Part shown: positions 9,339 to 18,523 of the stretch, in pieces | Numbering within the stretch: position 1 is the stretch's first letter | How the letters are laid out: every line of letters begins with the position of its first letter | Source of the DNA: an uncultured Collinsella sp. | GTDB taxonomy: Bacteria; Actinomycetota; Coriobacteriia; Coriobacteriales; Coriobacteriaceae | DNA: 47,956 nt | Assembly (NCBI GenBank): GCA_959020715.1 | Contig: CAUESV010000015.1 | Span: 1-47,956, forward strand | Direction of reading: 5' to 3' | The notes under the pieces: model-generated | Told to the model about the DNA's origin: nothing | Database searches by the model: none | Seen by the model: the letters and a program-made list of their open reading frames with translations, nothing else | Position numbers and translations under genes: made by a program

Positions 9339-10246
9339 TACTGTTCCTCCAATGCTGAGGCTCCGCCGACGATCTCGTTAATCTCGGTCGTGATCGAAGC
9401 CTGGCGCACGCGACTATACGTGCGGGTAAGGGTCGAGATGATCGCGGTGGCGTTTTCCGTCGCGGAGTGCATGGCCTTGCGGCGTGCACCCTGCTCGGCA
9501 GCCGCCGAATCGATCAGGGCCTGGTAGATGACCGTCAGGATATAAGACGGCACAAGCTTGCCGAGAACATGCTCGGGAGAGGGCACGAACTCGAACGTGG
9601 ACGAGATGCGCTTAGGGGCGTCGGTCTCGTTCTTACGCGGACCGTGGGCCATAGCGATCATCTCGGGGTCGAGCGGCAACAGATGCTCGACGCGAAGCTC
9701 CTGATCCACGCGGTTCTTGGCGTGGTGGTAGACAAGCTCGACACGGTCAAGCTCACCGGCACGATACGCATCGCAGATATGAGAGGAGATCATGCGGGCC
9801 TGATTGAAATCGGGCTCAGAGGAGTTGCCCTCAAAGTGCATGACGACGTTTGCGCGGTCACGGAAATACGTGGCCGGTTTGCGCCCACACGCGATGATCT
9901 CGCACTCGATGCCGTCGTTCGCCCAAGAAGCGGCGAGCTTTTCGGCCGTGCGCTCCACCGTCGTATTGAAACCGCCGGCAAGGCCGCGGTCCGAGGCAAT
10001 AACGACAATCAGGCCATGCTTGACGCTCTCATGCTTCTGCAGCATGGGATCGGTGCCCGAACAGGAGGCGTCGCCGGCGACCGTCAACATGACGTCGGTC
10101 AGCGCCTCCTTATAGGGCTCGGCCTGCTTGGAGCGATCGAGGGCACGACGGATCTTGGCCGTAGAGACCATCTCCATCGTGCGCGTGATCTGCTTGGTCG
10201 TGGTAACCGAGGAGATTCGCTTCTTAATGTCGCGAAGGTTGGCCAT
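9338..10246 (-). CDS. atpG: F1Fo ATP synthase subunit gamma
   Basis: Rotor shaft subunit of 302 residues. The N-terminal helix begins MANLRDIKKRISSVTTTKQI, and the C-terminal helix RRKAMHSATENA with TRTYSRVRQASITTEINEIV is the classic gamma signature. The middle globular domain is of normal size. It lies 5 bp after atpA in the same direction. Confidence 0.96.
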
Positions 10247-10251
10247 GGGGC

Positions 10252-11850
10252 TTAGTTCTCCTCTGATCCAGAAACATCCGAATGGTGCTTGGCCATGAAC
10301 TGCTGCTTGAAGTCGCCGATGACGCGCAAGAGCTCAGCCTTGGTGTCATCATCGATCTTCTTGGCGCGAACCTTGTCGAGCAGCGAGCCAAAGCCATTGT
10401 CCATGTACTCGATGAGCTCGGCACGGAAAGGCAGCACGTCGGCGATCTCCAGGTCATCCAGGAAGCCCTCGTTGCCAGCGAACAGCGTAACGATCTGCTC
10501 GCCAACCTCAAACGGCTTGTAACGCGGCTGCTTAAGGAGCTCAGTCATGCGAGCGCCGTGGGTAAGCTGCTTTTGCGTGGCCTCGTCGAGGTCGGAGCCG
10601 AACTGCGTGAAGCCGGCGAGCTCCTGGTACGAAGCAAGGTCCAGACGGAGGTTGCCGGCGACCTGCTTCATGGCCTTGGTCTGCGCGTCGCCACCAACGC
10701 GAGACACGGAAATGCCCACGTCGACTGCCGGGCGCTGGCCCTGGAAGAAAAGCTCGGACTGCAGGTAGATCTGACCATCGGTAATGGAAATGACGTTGGT
10801 CGGAATGTAGGCCGAGACGTCGCCGTCCTGAGTCTCGATGATCGGCAGAGCCGTCATGGAGCCGTAACCGTTCTTCTTGGACATCTTGACGGCACGCTCG
10901 AGCAGACGAGAGTGCAGGTAGAAGATGTCGCCAGGATAGGCCTCGCGTCCGGGCGGACGATGCAGCGTCAGCGACATCTGACGGTAGGCCACAGCCTGCT
11001 TGGACAGGTCATCGTAGATGACGAGCACGTGGCCACCGGGGTTGGTCTCGCTGGCGGGCTTGCCGTCCTCACCGTTGTACATGAAGAACTCGCCGATAGC
11101 GGCACCGGCCATAGGCGCGATGTACTGCATAGGGGCGGAATCGGCAGCGGTGGCCGAAACGATGATGGTGTAGTCGAGCGCACCGTGCTGAGCGAGGGTC
11201 TCGCGGATGTTGGCAACCGTGGAGGCCTTCTGGCCGATGGCGACATAGATGCAGACCATGCCCTTGCCGCGCTGGTTGAGGATAGCGTCGATGGCGATGG
11301 CGGTCTTACCGGTCTTACGGTCGCCGATGATGAGCTCACGCTGACCGCGGCCAATAGGCACCATGGAGTCGATAGCGAGCAGACCGGTCTGAACCGGCTC
11401 ACACACCGGGGTACGGTCGATGACGCCGGGGGCCTTGAACTCGATGGGGCGACGGTGCGTGGCGACGATGTCGCCCAGGCCGTCGATGGGCTGGCCGAGC
11501 GGATTGACGACGCGGCCGAGCATGGCGCGGCTCACAGGGATATCCATAATGCGACCAGTGGTGCGGCACTCGTCGCCTTCCTTGATGGAGTCGACGGCAC
11601 CAAACAGAACGGCGCCGACCTCGTCACGGTCAAGGTTCTGGGCAAGGCCGAAGACGGTCTCACCGGTATCGGAGCTCTTGAACTCCAGAAGCTCGCCTGC
11701 CATGGCGCTCTTAAGGCCGGAGACGCGCGCGATGCCGTCGCCTACCTCGTCGACCGTTGAAACCTCATGCGTATCGACCGTCGCGGAGAGGCTCGTGAGC
11801 TGCTCCTGCAGTTTCTTGGCGATATCCTGGGCATTGAGGGTTTCGGACAT
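10252..11850 (-). CDS. atpA: F1Fo ATP synthase subunit alpha
   Basis: Non-catalytic nucleotide-binding subunit of F1, 532 residues. Walker A GDRKTGKT spans about 176-183. VCIYVAIGQKAS, the VLVIYDDLSKQA Walker B region and the arginine-finger region ISVSRVGGDAQTKAMK are all present. The C-terminus carries a short extra acidic/basic tail. The start codon overlaps the atpH stop by one base. Confidence 0.97.
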   Translation of the reverse strand: MSETLNAQDIAKKLQEQLTSLSATVDTHEVSTVDEVGDGIARVSGLKSAMAGELLEFKSSDTGETVFGLAQNLDRDEVGAVLFGAVDSIKEGDECRTTGRIMDIPVSRAMLGRVVNPLGQPIDGLGDIVATHRRPIEFKAPGVIDRTPVCEPVQTGLLAIDSMVPIGRGQRELIIGDRKTGKTAIAIDAILNQRGKGMVCIYVAIGQKASTVANIRETLAQHGALDYTIIVSATAADSAPMQYIAPMAGAAIGEFFMYNGEDGKPASETNPGGHVLVIYDDLSKQAVAYRQMSLTLHRPPGREAYPGDIFYLHSRLLERAVKMSKKNGYGSMTALPIIETQDGDVSAYIPTNVISITDGQIYLQSELFFQGQRPAVDVGISVSRVGGDAQTKAMKQVAGNLRLDLASYQELAGFTQFGSDLDEATQKQLTHGARMTELLKQPRYKPFEVGEQIVTLFAGNEGFLDDLEIADVLPFRAELIEYMDNGFGSLLDKVRAKKIDDDTKAELLRVIGDFKQQFMAKHHSDVSGSEEN

Positions 11851-12326
11851 TAGGCTTCACCTCCGTACGAATTAGCAGAGTTTGCGAGGGTCTCCTGCGC
11901 GATGCGCAGCTGCGTCTTGACGGAAATGTCACGACGCTCGCCGCGGGCCTCGAGCACCAGGCCGCCCACGATAGACGGGTCGACCTGCTCGATAAGGAAT
12001 ACCTTGCGGCCGAAGTCCTGCTCGCATTTCTTAGTGATGGTTTGACGCAGCTCGTCGTCGAGCGGGATCGCCGTGGTGACGGTCACGCCCACTACATCCT
12101 CGTCTTCCTCGGCAACATACTTAAAGGCAGCTGCCACCTTGGGAAGAAGGTCGAGCTGGTCGCGCTTGGACATGGTGTCGAGCACGGCGATGATCTCGGG
12201 GCTGGCAGAAGCCAGGCGCTCGATCATCTCGAGGTCCTCGAACACATGGTTCTCGGCCTTAGCGGCTTCCAGAAGGGAGCGCGCGTAGGTCTCGAGCACC
12301 TTGTCCTGATAGCGGCTAGTCGGCAT
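11850..12326 (-). CDS. atpH: F1Fo ATP synthase subunit delta
   Basis: Peripheral-stalk subunit linking b to the top of F1. It has 158 residues, slightly shorter than the usual 175-185. ETYARSLLEAAKAENHV at the N-terminus and the C-terminal DPSIVGGLVLEARGERRDISV are typical. Its start lies inside the end of atpF (overlap 11 bp), so the two are translationally coupled. Confidence 0.92.
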   Translation of the reverse strand: MPTSRYQDKVLETYARSLLEAAKAENHVFEDLEMIERLASASPEIIAVLDTMSKRDQLDLLPKVAAAFKYVAEEDEDVVGVTVTTAIPLDDELRQTITKKCEQDFGRKVFLIEQVDPSIVGGLVLEARGERRDISVKTQLRIAQETLANSANSYGGEA

Positions 12327-12918
12327 TCAGGCTACCTGCTTCCTGGATGTAGCGCTCGATGAGCTTCTTCTGCTCGGCCTCGTCCTCGAGTGCCTCGCCC
12401 ACGATCTTGGTGGCGACGGCAACGGACAGGTCGGCGATGGAGCTCGCGGCACCGGCGTAGATGGACTTGCGCTCGTCCTCGACGGTCGTATGGGCCTTGG
12501 CGATGATCTCCTCGGCCTCCTTGTGAGCAGCCTCGATGATACGGGCGCGCTCGGACTCGGCGTCCTTACGGGCCTCGAGAACGATGTCGGCAGCCTGACG
12601 ACGGGCGTCGGTGACGATCGAGTCGGACTCAGCGCGCTTGGCGATAGCCTCCTGCTTGGTCTTCTCGGCCTCGTCGAGGCTCTCCTCGATCTTCTTGCCG
12701 CGCTCCTCCATGGTTTTCATGATGCCCGGCAGGGCGACCTTGGCCAGCACGATCCAGATAATCAGGAAGGCGATAAGCGCCGGGATGAACTCCGCCATCT
12801 TAGGGATGAGGATGTCCGCACCGGCAGCGCCGTCCTCAGCGAACGCGGAAACCGGCATGAGCAGCGCGGCCGCGGACGCGGAGAGTGCGATCGCGCTCTT
12901 CTGGGATGAAAGATTCAT
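12316..12918 (-). CDS. atpF: F1Fo ATP synthase subunit b with signal-like N-terminus
   Basis: Membrane-anchored stator subunit of 200 residues. A second hydrophobic helix (about 45-65, IPALIAFLIIWIVLAKVALP) is followed by a long charged coiled coil, typical of b. It is preceded by an N-terminal segment that looks like a cleavable signal peptide ending AFAED (about residues 1-28). That segment is extra compared with E. coli b. Such extended N-termini occur in some actinobacteria, and whether it is cleaved is unknown. It lies 15 bp after atpE. Confidence 0.93.
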   Translation of the reverse strand: MNLSSQKSAIALSASAAALLMPVSAFAEDGAAGADILIPKMAEFIPALIAFLIIWIVLAKVALPGIMKTMEERGKKIEESLDEAEKTKQEAIAKRAESDSIVTDARRQAADIVLEARKDAESERARIIEAAHKEAEEIIAKAHTTVEDERKSIYAGAASSIADLSVAVATKIVGEALEDEAEQKKLIERYIQEAGSLNAD

Positions 12919-12933
12919 ACTTGACGCTCCGTG

Positions 12934-13128
12934 CTATTTAACGATCAGCGCGACAACGAAGCCGATCAGAGCCAGAGCCTCGCCGAAGGCGGAGCCCATG
13001 ATGAAGACGGTGAACACGCGGCCCTGGACCTCAGGCTGACGGGCCATAGCACCCGTAGCACCCAGAGCAGACAGGCCGATAGCAAGACCAGCGCCGATAA
13101 CACCGAGACCGTAACCGATAACTCCCAC
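12934..13128 (-). CDS. atpE: F1Fo ATP synthase subunit c
   Basis: Proteolipid of the rotor ring, only 64 residues, two TM helices joined by the polar loop ARQPEVQG (29-36). The ion-binding carboxylate is Glu50 in GSAFGEALALIG. The neighbouring residues do not match the Gln/Glu-Ser set of sodium-coupled rings such as Ilyobacter, so proton coupling is more likely. The 124-bp spacer between atpB and atpE contains a weak hairpin near 13184-13211 and no gene. Such spacers often help raise c-subunit expression. Confidence 0.96.
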   Translation of the reverse strand: MGVIGYGLGVIGAGLAIGLSALGATGAMARQPEVQGRVFTVFIMGSAFGEALALIGFVVALIVK

Positions 13129-13252
13129 GATTCCTCCTTTGTCGTGCGTGTCTTATTTCACGCAGGATAACCTTTTTATAACTGCCGGGCTCCATGGGTA
13201 CGGGCACCGGCGGTTTAACGAATTACCTTACCTTTATGGCGCGAACGGAAGA

Positions 13253-14056
13253 CTACTCCTCCTCCGCGACCTCCTCTGCCTCGGAGACATACACGGCGGT
13301 AAGGACCGTGAAGACGTAAGCCTGGATGGCGCCGACCACAAGCTCGATCGCATAGATCAGGATGAGGATGGCAAGCCAGGCTAGCGAAGGCAGGGCGCCG
13401 ACGGCGTGGGCCGCGGAAACCTGCTGAAGCAGCGGCTGCATGAACATGCTCGCCATGATGGCGAACGAGCCCATGACCACGTGTCCTGCGAACATGTTGC
13501 AGAACAGACGGACGGCGAGCGTGATGAGGCGCAGGAAGGTCGAGAAAAGCTCGACGACCCACACGAGCACGTTCATCGGGAAGCTCACGCCCTGCGGGGC
13601 GAGGCTCTTGATGTAGCCGATCACGCCGTGAGCCTTGCATCCGTAGTAGATGAAGTATACGAAGGCGAAAATGGCGAGTGCGGCGGTGGAGCCGATTGCG
13701 CCGGTGCCGGGCTTCATTCCCGGGATCAGGCCGATCATGTTATTGATCAGGATGAACAGGAAAAGCGAGCACAGGAACGGGAAGTGCTTCTTCCAGTTCT
13801 CACCCACGACGCCCTTGCCGATATCGTTCTCGACGTACTCGATGATGTACTCGAAACCGTTGACGAAGAAGCCCTTGGGAACCAGGGTCTGCTTCTTCTT
13901 GAACACGGCCAGGACGATCAGGAGCACGATCGTGGAGACGATCAGCCAAAACGAGTACTGCGTGATGCCGCAGCTCAGATCGCCCACGACAGGGGTGGAG
14001 CTGAACTCGCTGACCAGATGATTAATCTCATCAGGCAGCTTTTCAAAAATTTCCAC
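13253..14056 (-). CDS. atpB: F1Fo ATP synthase subunit a
   Basis: Stator channel subunit in the membrane, 267 residues with five or six TM segments. The essential arginine is Arg183 in LAVRLFCNMFAGH, and the last helix has the ELVVGAIQAYVFTVL signature. The start codon is GTG (14056), with AAAGG placed inside the stop region of the preceding gene, 3 bp away. The acidic C-terminus (EAEEVAEEE) is unremarkable. Confidence 0.95.
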   Translation of the reverse strand: MEIFEKLPDEINHLVSEFSSTPVVGDLSCGITQYSFWLIVSTIVLLIVLAVFKKKQTLVPKGFFVNGFEYIIEYVENDIGKGVVGENWKKHFPFLCSLFLFILINNMIGLIPGMKPGTGAIGSTAALAIFAFVYFIYYGCKAHGVIGYIKSLAPQGVSFPMNVLVWVVELFSTFLRLITLAVRLFCNMFAGHVVMGSFAIMASMFMQPLLQQVSAAHAVGALPSLAWLAILILIYAIELVVGAIQAYVFTVLTAVYVSEAEEVAEEE

Positions 14057-14059
14057 GAC

Positions 14060-14371
14060 TTACCTTTCGACCTCATGAGGATCTCGCAGCGCCTTGGCGA
14101 CGCGAACCGTGCAGGCGGCCATAAAGGCCACGAAGCCGATCGCCTCGCCCAGGAGGAACATGCGAAATGCCTCTCCGAACAACACAAACACAACCAAGGT
14201 AAAGACGAGCAGGGCGATTGCCGAGACCGCCAGACTCACCATACCCTTGAGCATGTCCGCATTCTGTTTATCGTCAAGAACCGGCTTGAGCGTAAAGACA
14301 AAGGGAAGGAAGGCAATTGCGCCCGCGATGGCGCCTGCAACGATAGCGAGCAGATCGGCTATCTGAAACAC
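14060..14371 (-). CDS. AtpI-like small membrane protein at head of the atp operon
   Basis: About 103 residues with four predicted TM segments, lying 3 bp before atpB. Position and topology match the subunit I/AtpI class that helps assemble the c-ring or import Mg, although sequence similarity in this class is weak. The GTG at 14371 has GAGG 6 nt upstream. The frame stays open to 14446 but lacks a site there. The last codons carry the ribosome-binding site of atpB, so it is the first gene of the operon. Confidence 0.68.
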   Translation of the reverse strand: MFQIADLLAIVAGAIAGAIAFLPFVFTLKPVLDDKQNADMLKGMVSLAVSAIALLVFTLVVFVLFGEAFRMFLLGEAIGFVAFMAACTVRVAKALRDPHEVER

Positions 14372-14432
14372 TGGCGTCCTCACTTTCCTTTTTAACGCTT
14401 CACAGAACAGTTCCCGCCAAACATTGGTGACT

Positions 14433-14460
14433 ATTGTACGAGCCAATCGCTAAAGTACAA
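14433..14460 (-). promoter_or_regulatory. Probable promoter of the atp operon
   Basis: On the minus strand TTGTAC, a 16-bp spacer and TACAAT make a good sigma-70-type promoter, about 60 bp upstream of the first atp gene. No other gene on this strand lies between it and the operon. Confidence 0.6.
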
Positions 14461-14575
14461 CCGAAAAAGCATCGGTTAATACGCACCTGTTCGTTTTCTT
14501 AAGACCTTCTTTATGCCGCAGGTACGGTAATACGTTTTTCTCGAACCCTGCAGGGCAAAACGTCCGTTAACAGGA

Positions 14576-14610
14576 GTGCGCGCGGTCGCCTTTTGTTCGT
14601 CCGCGCGCAC
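14576..14610 (-). terminator. Perfect hairpin downstream of upp
   Basis: GTGCGCGCGG and CCGCGCGCAC form an uninterrupted 10-bp GC stem with a 15-nt loop, 42 nt after the upp stop. No T run follows on the minus strand, so termination efficiency is doubtful. It may act as a 3'-end stabiliser. Confidence 0.5.
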
Positions 14611-14652
14611 CATTTCTTCGTACTTGCAGCCGCGGCCATCTTAGCCCAGCGA

Positions 14653-15300
14653 CTAGAGCGTGCCGTAGATGCGGTCACCGGCGTCGCCCAGGCCGGGAAC
14701 GATGTAGGCAGCCTCGTTGAGATGGTCGTCGATAGCGCAGGTATAGATATGCACATCTGGGTCCTTCTCGGTCAGCGACTTGAGGCCCTCGGGAGCCGCG
14801 ACGATGCACAGCATGCGGATGTCCTTGACACCGCGCTCGCGCAGGTAGCTAATGGCCATCTCGGCCGAACCGCCCGTGGCGAGCATGGGGTCGACGACCA
14901 GGCAGATGCGCTGGTCGATATCCTTGGGCATCTTGCAGTAATACTCGTGCGGCTCGTGGGTGACCTCGTCGCGCTCCATACCGATGTGGCCCACGCGAGC
15001 GGAGGGTACCAAGTCGAGGATGCCGTCGACCATGCCGAGGCCCGCACGCAGGATGGGCACGATGGCGAGTTTCTTGCCAGCAAGCTGTTTGAACGTGGCG
15101 GTAGTGATGGGGGTCTCGACCTCGACGTCTTCCATAGGCAGGTCGCGCATGGCCTCGTAGCCGTCAAAAAGCGCGAGTTCGCGCACGAGCTGACGGAACT
15201 GGTTGGTGCCGGTGCTCTTGTCGCGCAAGATCGACAGCTTGTGCTGGACGAGCGGGTGATCGACAAGGGTCACACGGGACGTATCGTAGGTGACGGTCAT
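14653..15300 (-). CDS. upp: Uracil phosphoribosyltransferase
   Basis: Salvage enzyme making UMP from uracil and PRPP in the cytosol. It has 215 residues, close to the family norm of about 208. The PRPP-binding loop is VVDPMLATGGSA (about 135-146), and the C-terminal PGLGDAGDRIYGT is the uracil-binding signature. The N-terminal HPLVQHKLSILRD is also diagnostic. The ATG at 15300 is preceded by GAAAGGGG at 9 nt, and an upstream in-frame start at 15354 is less supported. It appears to be transcribed alone. Confidence 0.95.
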   Translation of the reverse strand: MTVTYDTSRVTLVDHPLVQHKLSILRDKSTGTNQFRQLVRELALFDGYEAMRDLPMEDVEVETPITTATFKQLAGKKLAIVPILRAGLGMVDGILDLVPSARVGHIGMERDEVTHEPHEYYCKMPKDIDQRICLVVDPMLATGGSAEMAISYLRERGVKDIRMLCIVAAPEGLKSLTEKDPDVHIYTCAIDDHLNEAAYIVPGLGDAGDRIYGTL

Positions 15301-15422
15301 GGGTTGATGCCCCTTTCGTTGCGGCCGGAAGATGGCCTTGCTGACAAGGCGCATGGCGACGTTGTTGCCGTGCGCCGTGCATAAGTTTAACGGTTTGTTG
15401 TATCGAGCAGCCCGTCGCAGCC

Positions 15423-16964
15423 CTACTGTGCGGTGCTGAGCGAGCGCCTGACTGCATCACGCCAGCCCGCAAGGTTTTGCTCGCGGCGCTCGGCGGACAT
15501 GTGGGGAAGGAAGGTCCTAACGATCTGGGCATTTTGCTCCAGCTCTTCCAGGTCTTCCCAATAGCCGACGGCAAGACCCGCCAAGTACGCGGCACCGATT
15601 GCCGTGGTCTCCACCGTCTCGCATTGCAGCACGGGGATATCCAGCAGGTCGGCCTGGAATTGCATGATGAACTCGTTGCGCGAGGCACCGCCATCGACAG
15701 ACAGGCGCTCAATCGAAAGCCCCACGTCCTGCTCCATGGCGCGCAGCACGTCGTAGCTCTGATATGCCATGGATTCGCAGGCGGCACGTACGATGGTCGC
15801 ACGGCTCGAGGCGCCGGTCAGACCGCACACGATACCGCGAGCATGCGGGTCCCACCAGGGAGCACCCAAACCCGCAAAGGCGGGAACGAAGTAGCAGCCC
15901 TCGTTGTCGCTAATCGAAGCGGCGAGTTGTGCCGACTCGCTCACGCTCGAGATGATGCCCATGTTGTTGCGAAGCCAGTTCATCGTTGAGCCGGCGGCAA
16001 AAATAGAGCCCTCGAGTGCATAGCTGACTTTGCCGTCCGCAGCGATACCGATGGTGGAGACCAGGCCATTCTTGGATTCGACGATCTCGTCGCCGGTGTT
16101 CATGAGCATAAAGCAGCCCGTGCCATAGGTGTTTTTGGTCTGGCCGGGACGGAAACAGCAGTGGCCGAACAGCGACGCCTGTTGGTCACCCGCCACGCCC
16201 ATGATGGGCGGCATGTTGGTCATGATGTCGCTCGCGACGCGGCCGTAGTCGCCCGAGCTCCAGCGAACCTCGGGCATCATGGAACGTGGAACGTCAAAGA
16301 GCGCCAGCAGGTCGTCGTCCCAATCGAGCGTATGGATATTAAAGAGCGCCGTGCGGCTGGCATTGGTGTAGTCGGTGGCAAAGACCTGGCCGCCGGTGAG
16401 GTTGTAGATGAGCCAGGTGTCGATGGTGCCAAACATGAGGTCGCCCGCCGCCGCGCTCTCGCGTGCGCCGTCGACGTTGTCGAGAATCCACTGCACCTTG
16501 GAGGCCGAGAAATACGGGTCGAGCGTGAGTCCCGTGCGGGAGCGCACCAGCTCCTCGCAACCCTGTTCAACCAACGCGTCGATCGCCGGCGCGGTACGGC
16601 GGCACTGCCATACGATGGCGTTATAGATGGGCTGGCCGCTCACGCGGTCCCAGACCACCGTGGTCTCGCGCTGGTTGGAGATGCCGATGGCGGCAATGCG
16701 GTCGGAGTGGATACCGCTCTTAAACTGGACTTCCATCATGACGGCGATCTGGCTGGCAAGGACCGTCATGGGGTCTTGCTCTACCCAACCGGGACGCGGA
16801 AAACTCGTTTTGACGCTGCGACGTGCCTGCGCGACGATGCATCCGTACTCGTCGACGATGGTCGCAAGTACCGAGGTGGTGCCGCAGTCGAGCGCCATGA
16901 TGTAGGAACCGCCAAAGTTAAACGAGGCATCTTCCATGCCCAGGCTGCCCAGATTCAACGACAT
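15423..16964 (-). CDS. glpK: Glycerol kinase
   Basis: FGGY-family kinase forming glycerol 3-phosphate from glycerol and ATP, 513 residues. ALDCGTTSVLATIVD (about 24-38), GISNQRETTVVWD, GVAGDQQASLFGH, NTYGTGCFMLMNTG and the FGGY signature region LSVDGGASRNEFIMQFQADLLDIPV are all present. An N-terminal extension of about 20 residues precedes the kinase core. AAAGGTG lies before the ATG. The gene follows tsaC by 13 bp, so they are probably cotranscribed. No glycerol facilitator or glycerol-3-phosphate dehydrogenase gene is nearby. Confidence 0.95.
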   Translation of the reverse strand: MSLNLGSLGMEDASFNFGGSYIMALDCGTTSVLATIVDEYGCIVAQARRSVKTSFPRPGWVEQDPMTVLASQIAVMMEVQFKSGIHSDRIAAIGISNQRETTVVWDRVSGQPIYNAIVWQCRRTAPAIDALVEQGCEELVRSRTGLTLDPYFSASKVQWILDNVDGARESAAAGDLMFGTIDTWLIYNLTGGQVFATDYTNASRTALFNIHTLDWDDDLLALFDVPRSMMPEVRWSSGDYGRVASDIMTNMPPIMGVAGDQQASLFGHCCFRPGQTKNTYGTGCFMLMNTGDEIVESKNGLVSTIGIAADGKVSYALEGSIFAAGSTMNWLRNNMGIISSVSESAQLAASISDNEGCYFVPAFAGLGAPWWDPHARGIVCGLTGASSRATIVRAACESMAYQSYDVLRAMEQDVGLSIERLSVDGGASRNEFIMQFQADLLDIPVLQCETVETTAIGAAYLAGLAVGYWEDLEELEQNAQIVRTFLPHMSAERREQNLAGWRDAVRRSLSTAQ

Positions 16965-16977
16965 CGCTTACACCTTT

Positions 16978-17721
16978 CTATTGCATCGGGTCGGACAGGA
17001 CCCGCTCGATCTCTGATGCGGGAAGTGCGCCTTGGCGCAGGATCTGGAGCCCGCCGTGCTGGAACGACACGATGGTCGAGGCGTCGCGACACGGGGTCTC
17101 ACCGGCGTCGACGGCAACATCGACCCCCTCCAGGATGCGACCCTCGACGGCGGCAAAGCTTGCCGGCGAGGTCGCGCCGTGCGTGTTGGCGCTCGTACAG
17201 GCAAGGGGGCTGCCGCAGGCGCGAATGAGCGCTTGGACCACGGGAGAGGCCGAAGCGCGCAGGGCCACGGTGTCGTCGGCAGCGCGCATAAAGGTCGGCA
17301 CACAGGGAGCTGCCTTGACCACGATAGTCAGGGCTCCCGGCCAGCATCGTCGCGCGAGTATGCGGGCATCTTCCGGTATATCCACGCCATAGCGGTCGAG
17401 TGCTTCGACGCCATCGACCAGCCAAGCGACGGTTTGTGTGAGCTCACGTTGCTTGAGAGTGAAGATACGGCGATAGCCGGTGCCGAGCGCAGGGACCGCG
17501 GCGCCATTGACGGTGGCTTGCGGGTCGCATGACCACGACGGGAACTCGCTTGTATCTTGGGGGACGGCATCGGAGAAGGCGTTGACTGCCACGGCGACAC
17601 CGTAGACGGTCTCGGTCGGGATCAGCGCCAAGCCGCCACAGCCGAGCACCTCGGCCGTACGCTCGACGGCGAGCCGATGCGGCTCACGCGCTCCCTCGAA
17701 TACCCGATAGACCGTCTGCAT
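16978..17721 (-). CDS. tsaC: L-threonylcarbamoyladenylate synthase (Sua5/YciO/YrdC)
   Basis: Makes the threonylcarbamoyl-AMP used for the t6A37 tRNA modification. It has 247 residues with one YrdC domain: ALIPTETVYGVAVAV (about 32-46), ARRCWPGALTIVVKA and LACTSANTHGATSPASF. A segment of about 30 residues (roughly 47-83) is inserted between the PTETVYG motif and the substrate-binding helix RRIFTLKQRELTQTVAWLV. Most homologues lack it. No C-terminal Sua5 domain is present. The preceding gap to hicB (17722-17855) shows nothing I can name. Confidence 0.88.
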   Translation of the reverse strand: MQTVYRVFEGAREPHRLAVERTAEVLGCGGLALIPTETVYGVAVAVNAFSDAVPQDTSEFPSWSCDPQATVNGAAVPALGTGYRRIFTLKQRELTQTVAWLVDGVEALDRYGVDIPEDARILARRCWPGALTIVVKAAPCVPTFMRAADDTVALRASASPVVQALIRACGSPLACTSANTHGATSPASFAAVEGRILEGVDVAVDAGETPCRDASTIVSFQHGGLQILRQGALPASEIERVLSDPMQ

Positions 17722-17855
17722 GTGTATGCCAGCCCCTTACGCTCTGGTGCAAGTTTGTTTACTGAGGGGCATTCTCGCACGAAACGTTCAATCCATTTGC
17801 CCACAGCGCATGTTGGTTTGGTGAGCGGCTCTAGTAGTCGGTGAAAGTGAGGGGG

Positions 17856-18302
17856 TTATTGGACTGCGACGAACTTCTTTGGCCTGCCGGCGTGGCGTTC
17901 TTGGGCGGCGTAGCGCTCGATGCTGTCTATCGTTATCATCCGACGGCCGTCGACGAGTTCAACATCGAGCTTTCCGGCTTTGACCAGCGCGGTAATCCGC
18001 GGAGCGGAGACTTTGAGGTCCAGCGCTGCGTCTTTAAATGTTCGGCACGCCGCTTCCCGAGCGTCCTCGTGGTCGATTTCGACCGAAAGGGCCACGACCT
18101 CGGCCGAGCGTTCGTACCCCGCCGGAGTCAAACCGTTGTTGAGGTCATCGGCCAAAAACGCCATCAGCGCCTCGGTGGCATGGGCAATAGCTTCTTCGCG
18201 CGTATCGCCATCGGCAAAGGCGCCGGGAATCTGCGGGAAGCTAGCGCAGTAACCGTCATCTTCCTTTATGAGAACGCAGTCATAGGTAAATCGCTGCCTC
18301 AT
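17856..18302 (-). CDS. hicB: HicB-family antitoxin
   Basis: Antitoxin of a type II toxin-antitoxin pair, 148 residues. The N-terminal HicB fold is recognised by FTYDCVLIKEDDGYCASFPQIPG and the DTREEAIAHATEAL helix. The C-terminal half (about residues 88-140, TFKDAALDLKVSAPRITALV) looks like an excisionase- or MerR-type helix-turn-helix that would bind the operator. The ATG at 18302 has GGAGG 4 nt upstream. The frame opens further to 18347, but that would overlap hicA. It follows the toxin gene by 11 bp. Confidence 0.85.
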   Translation of the reverse strand: MRQRFTYDCVLIKEDDGYCASFPQIPGAFADGDTREEAIAHATEALMAFLADDLNNGLTPAGYERSAEVVALSVEIDHEDAREAACRTFKDAALDLKVSAPRITALVKAGKLDVELVDGRRMITIDSIERYAAQERHAGRPKKFVAVQ

Positions 18303-18313
18303 TTTGCCTCCAA

Positions 18314-18499
18314 CTACCATCCAGCTTGGCGACGAATACTTGCCCACGTGCCCTTCTTTGGTCGATCACCACCAGAGCCGTTCACGGTGACAACGCGGTC
18401 ACCAGAAACATACTTAGCATGGCTACCGACTTGCGCGACCTTCACGAATCCATCGTGCTTGAGTAGGGCAATGATTTCCCGAAAGGTAGGAGGTTGCAT
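18314..18499 (-). CDS. hicA: HicA-family mRNA interferase toxin
   Basis: Toxin of 61 residues that cleaves mRNA when free of HicB. The double-stranded-RNA-binding-like fold is shown by PTFREIIALLKHDGFV and the catalytic motif GSHAKY (His27), followed by KKGTWASIRRQAG. The ATG at 18499 has AGAGG at 7 nt. Another ATG at 18520 lacks a site. Toxin-first order is usual for hicAB. The promoter and palindrome just upstream point to autoregulation. Confidence 0.87.
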   Translation of the reverse strand: MQPPTFREIIALLKHDGFVKVAQVGSHAKYVSGDRVVTVNGSGGDRPKKGTWASIRRQAGW

Positions 18500-18523
18500 G
18501 GGCCGACCTCTTTCAGCCATCCT

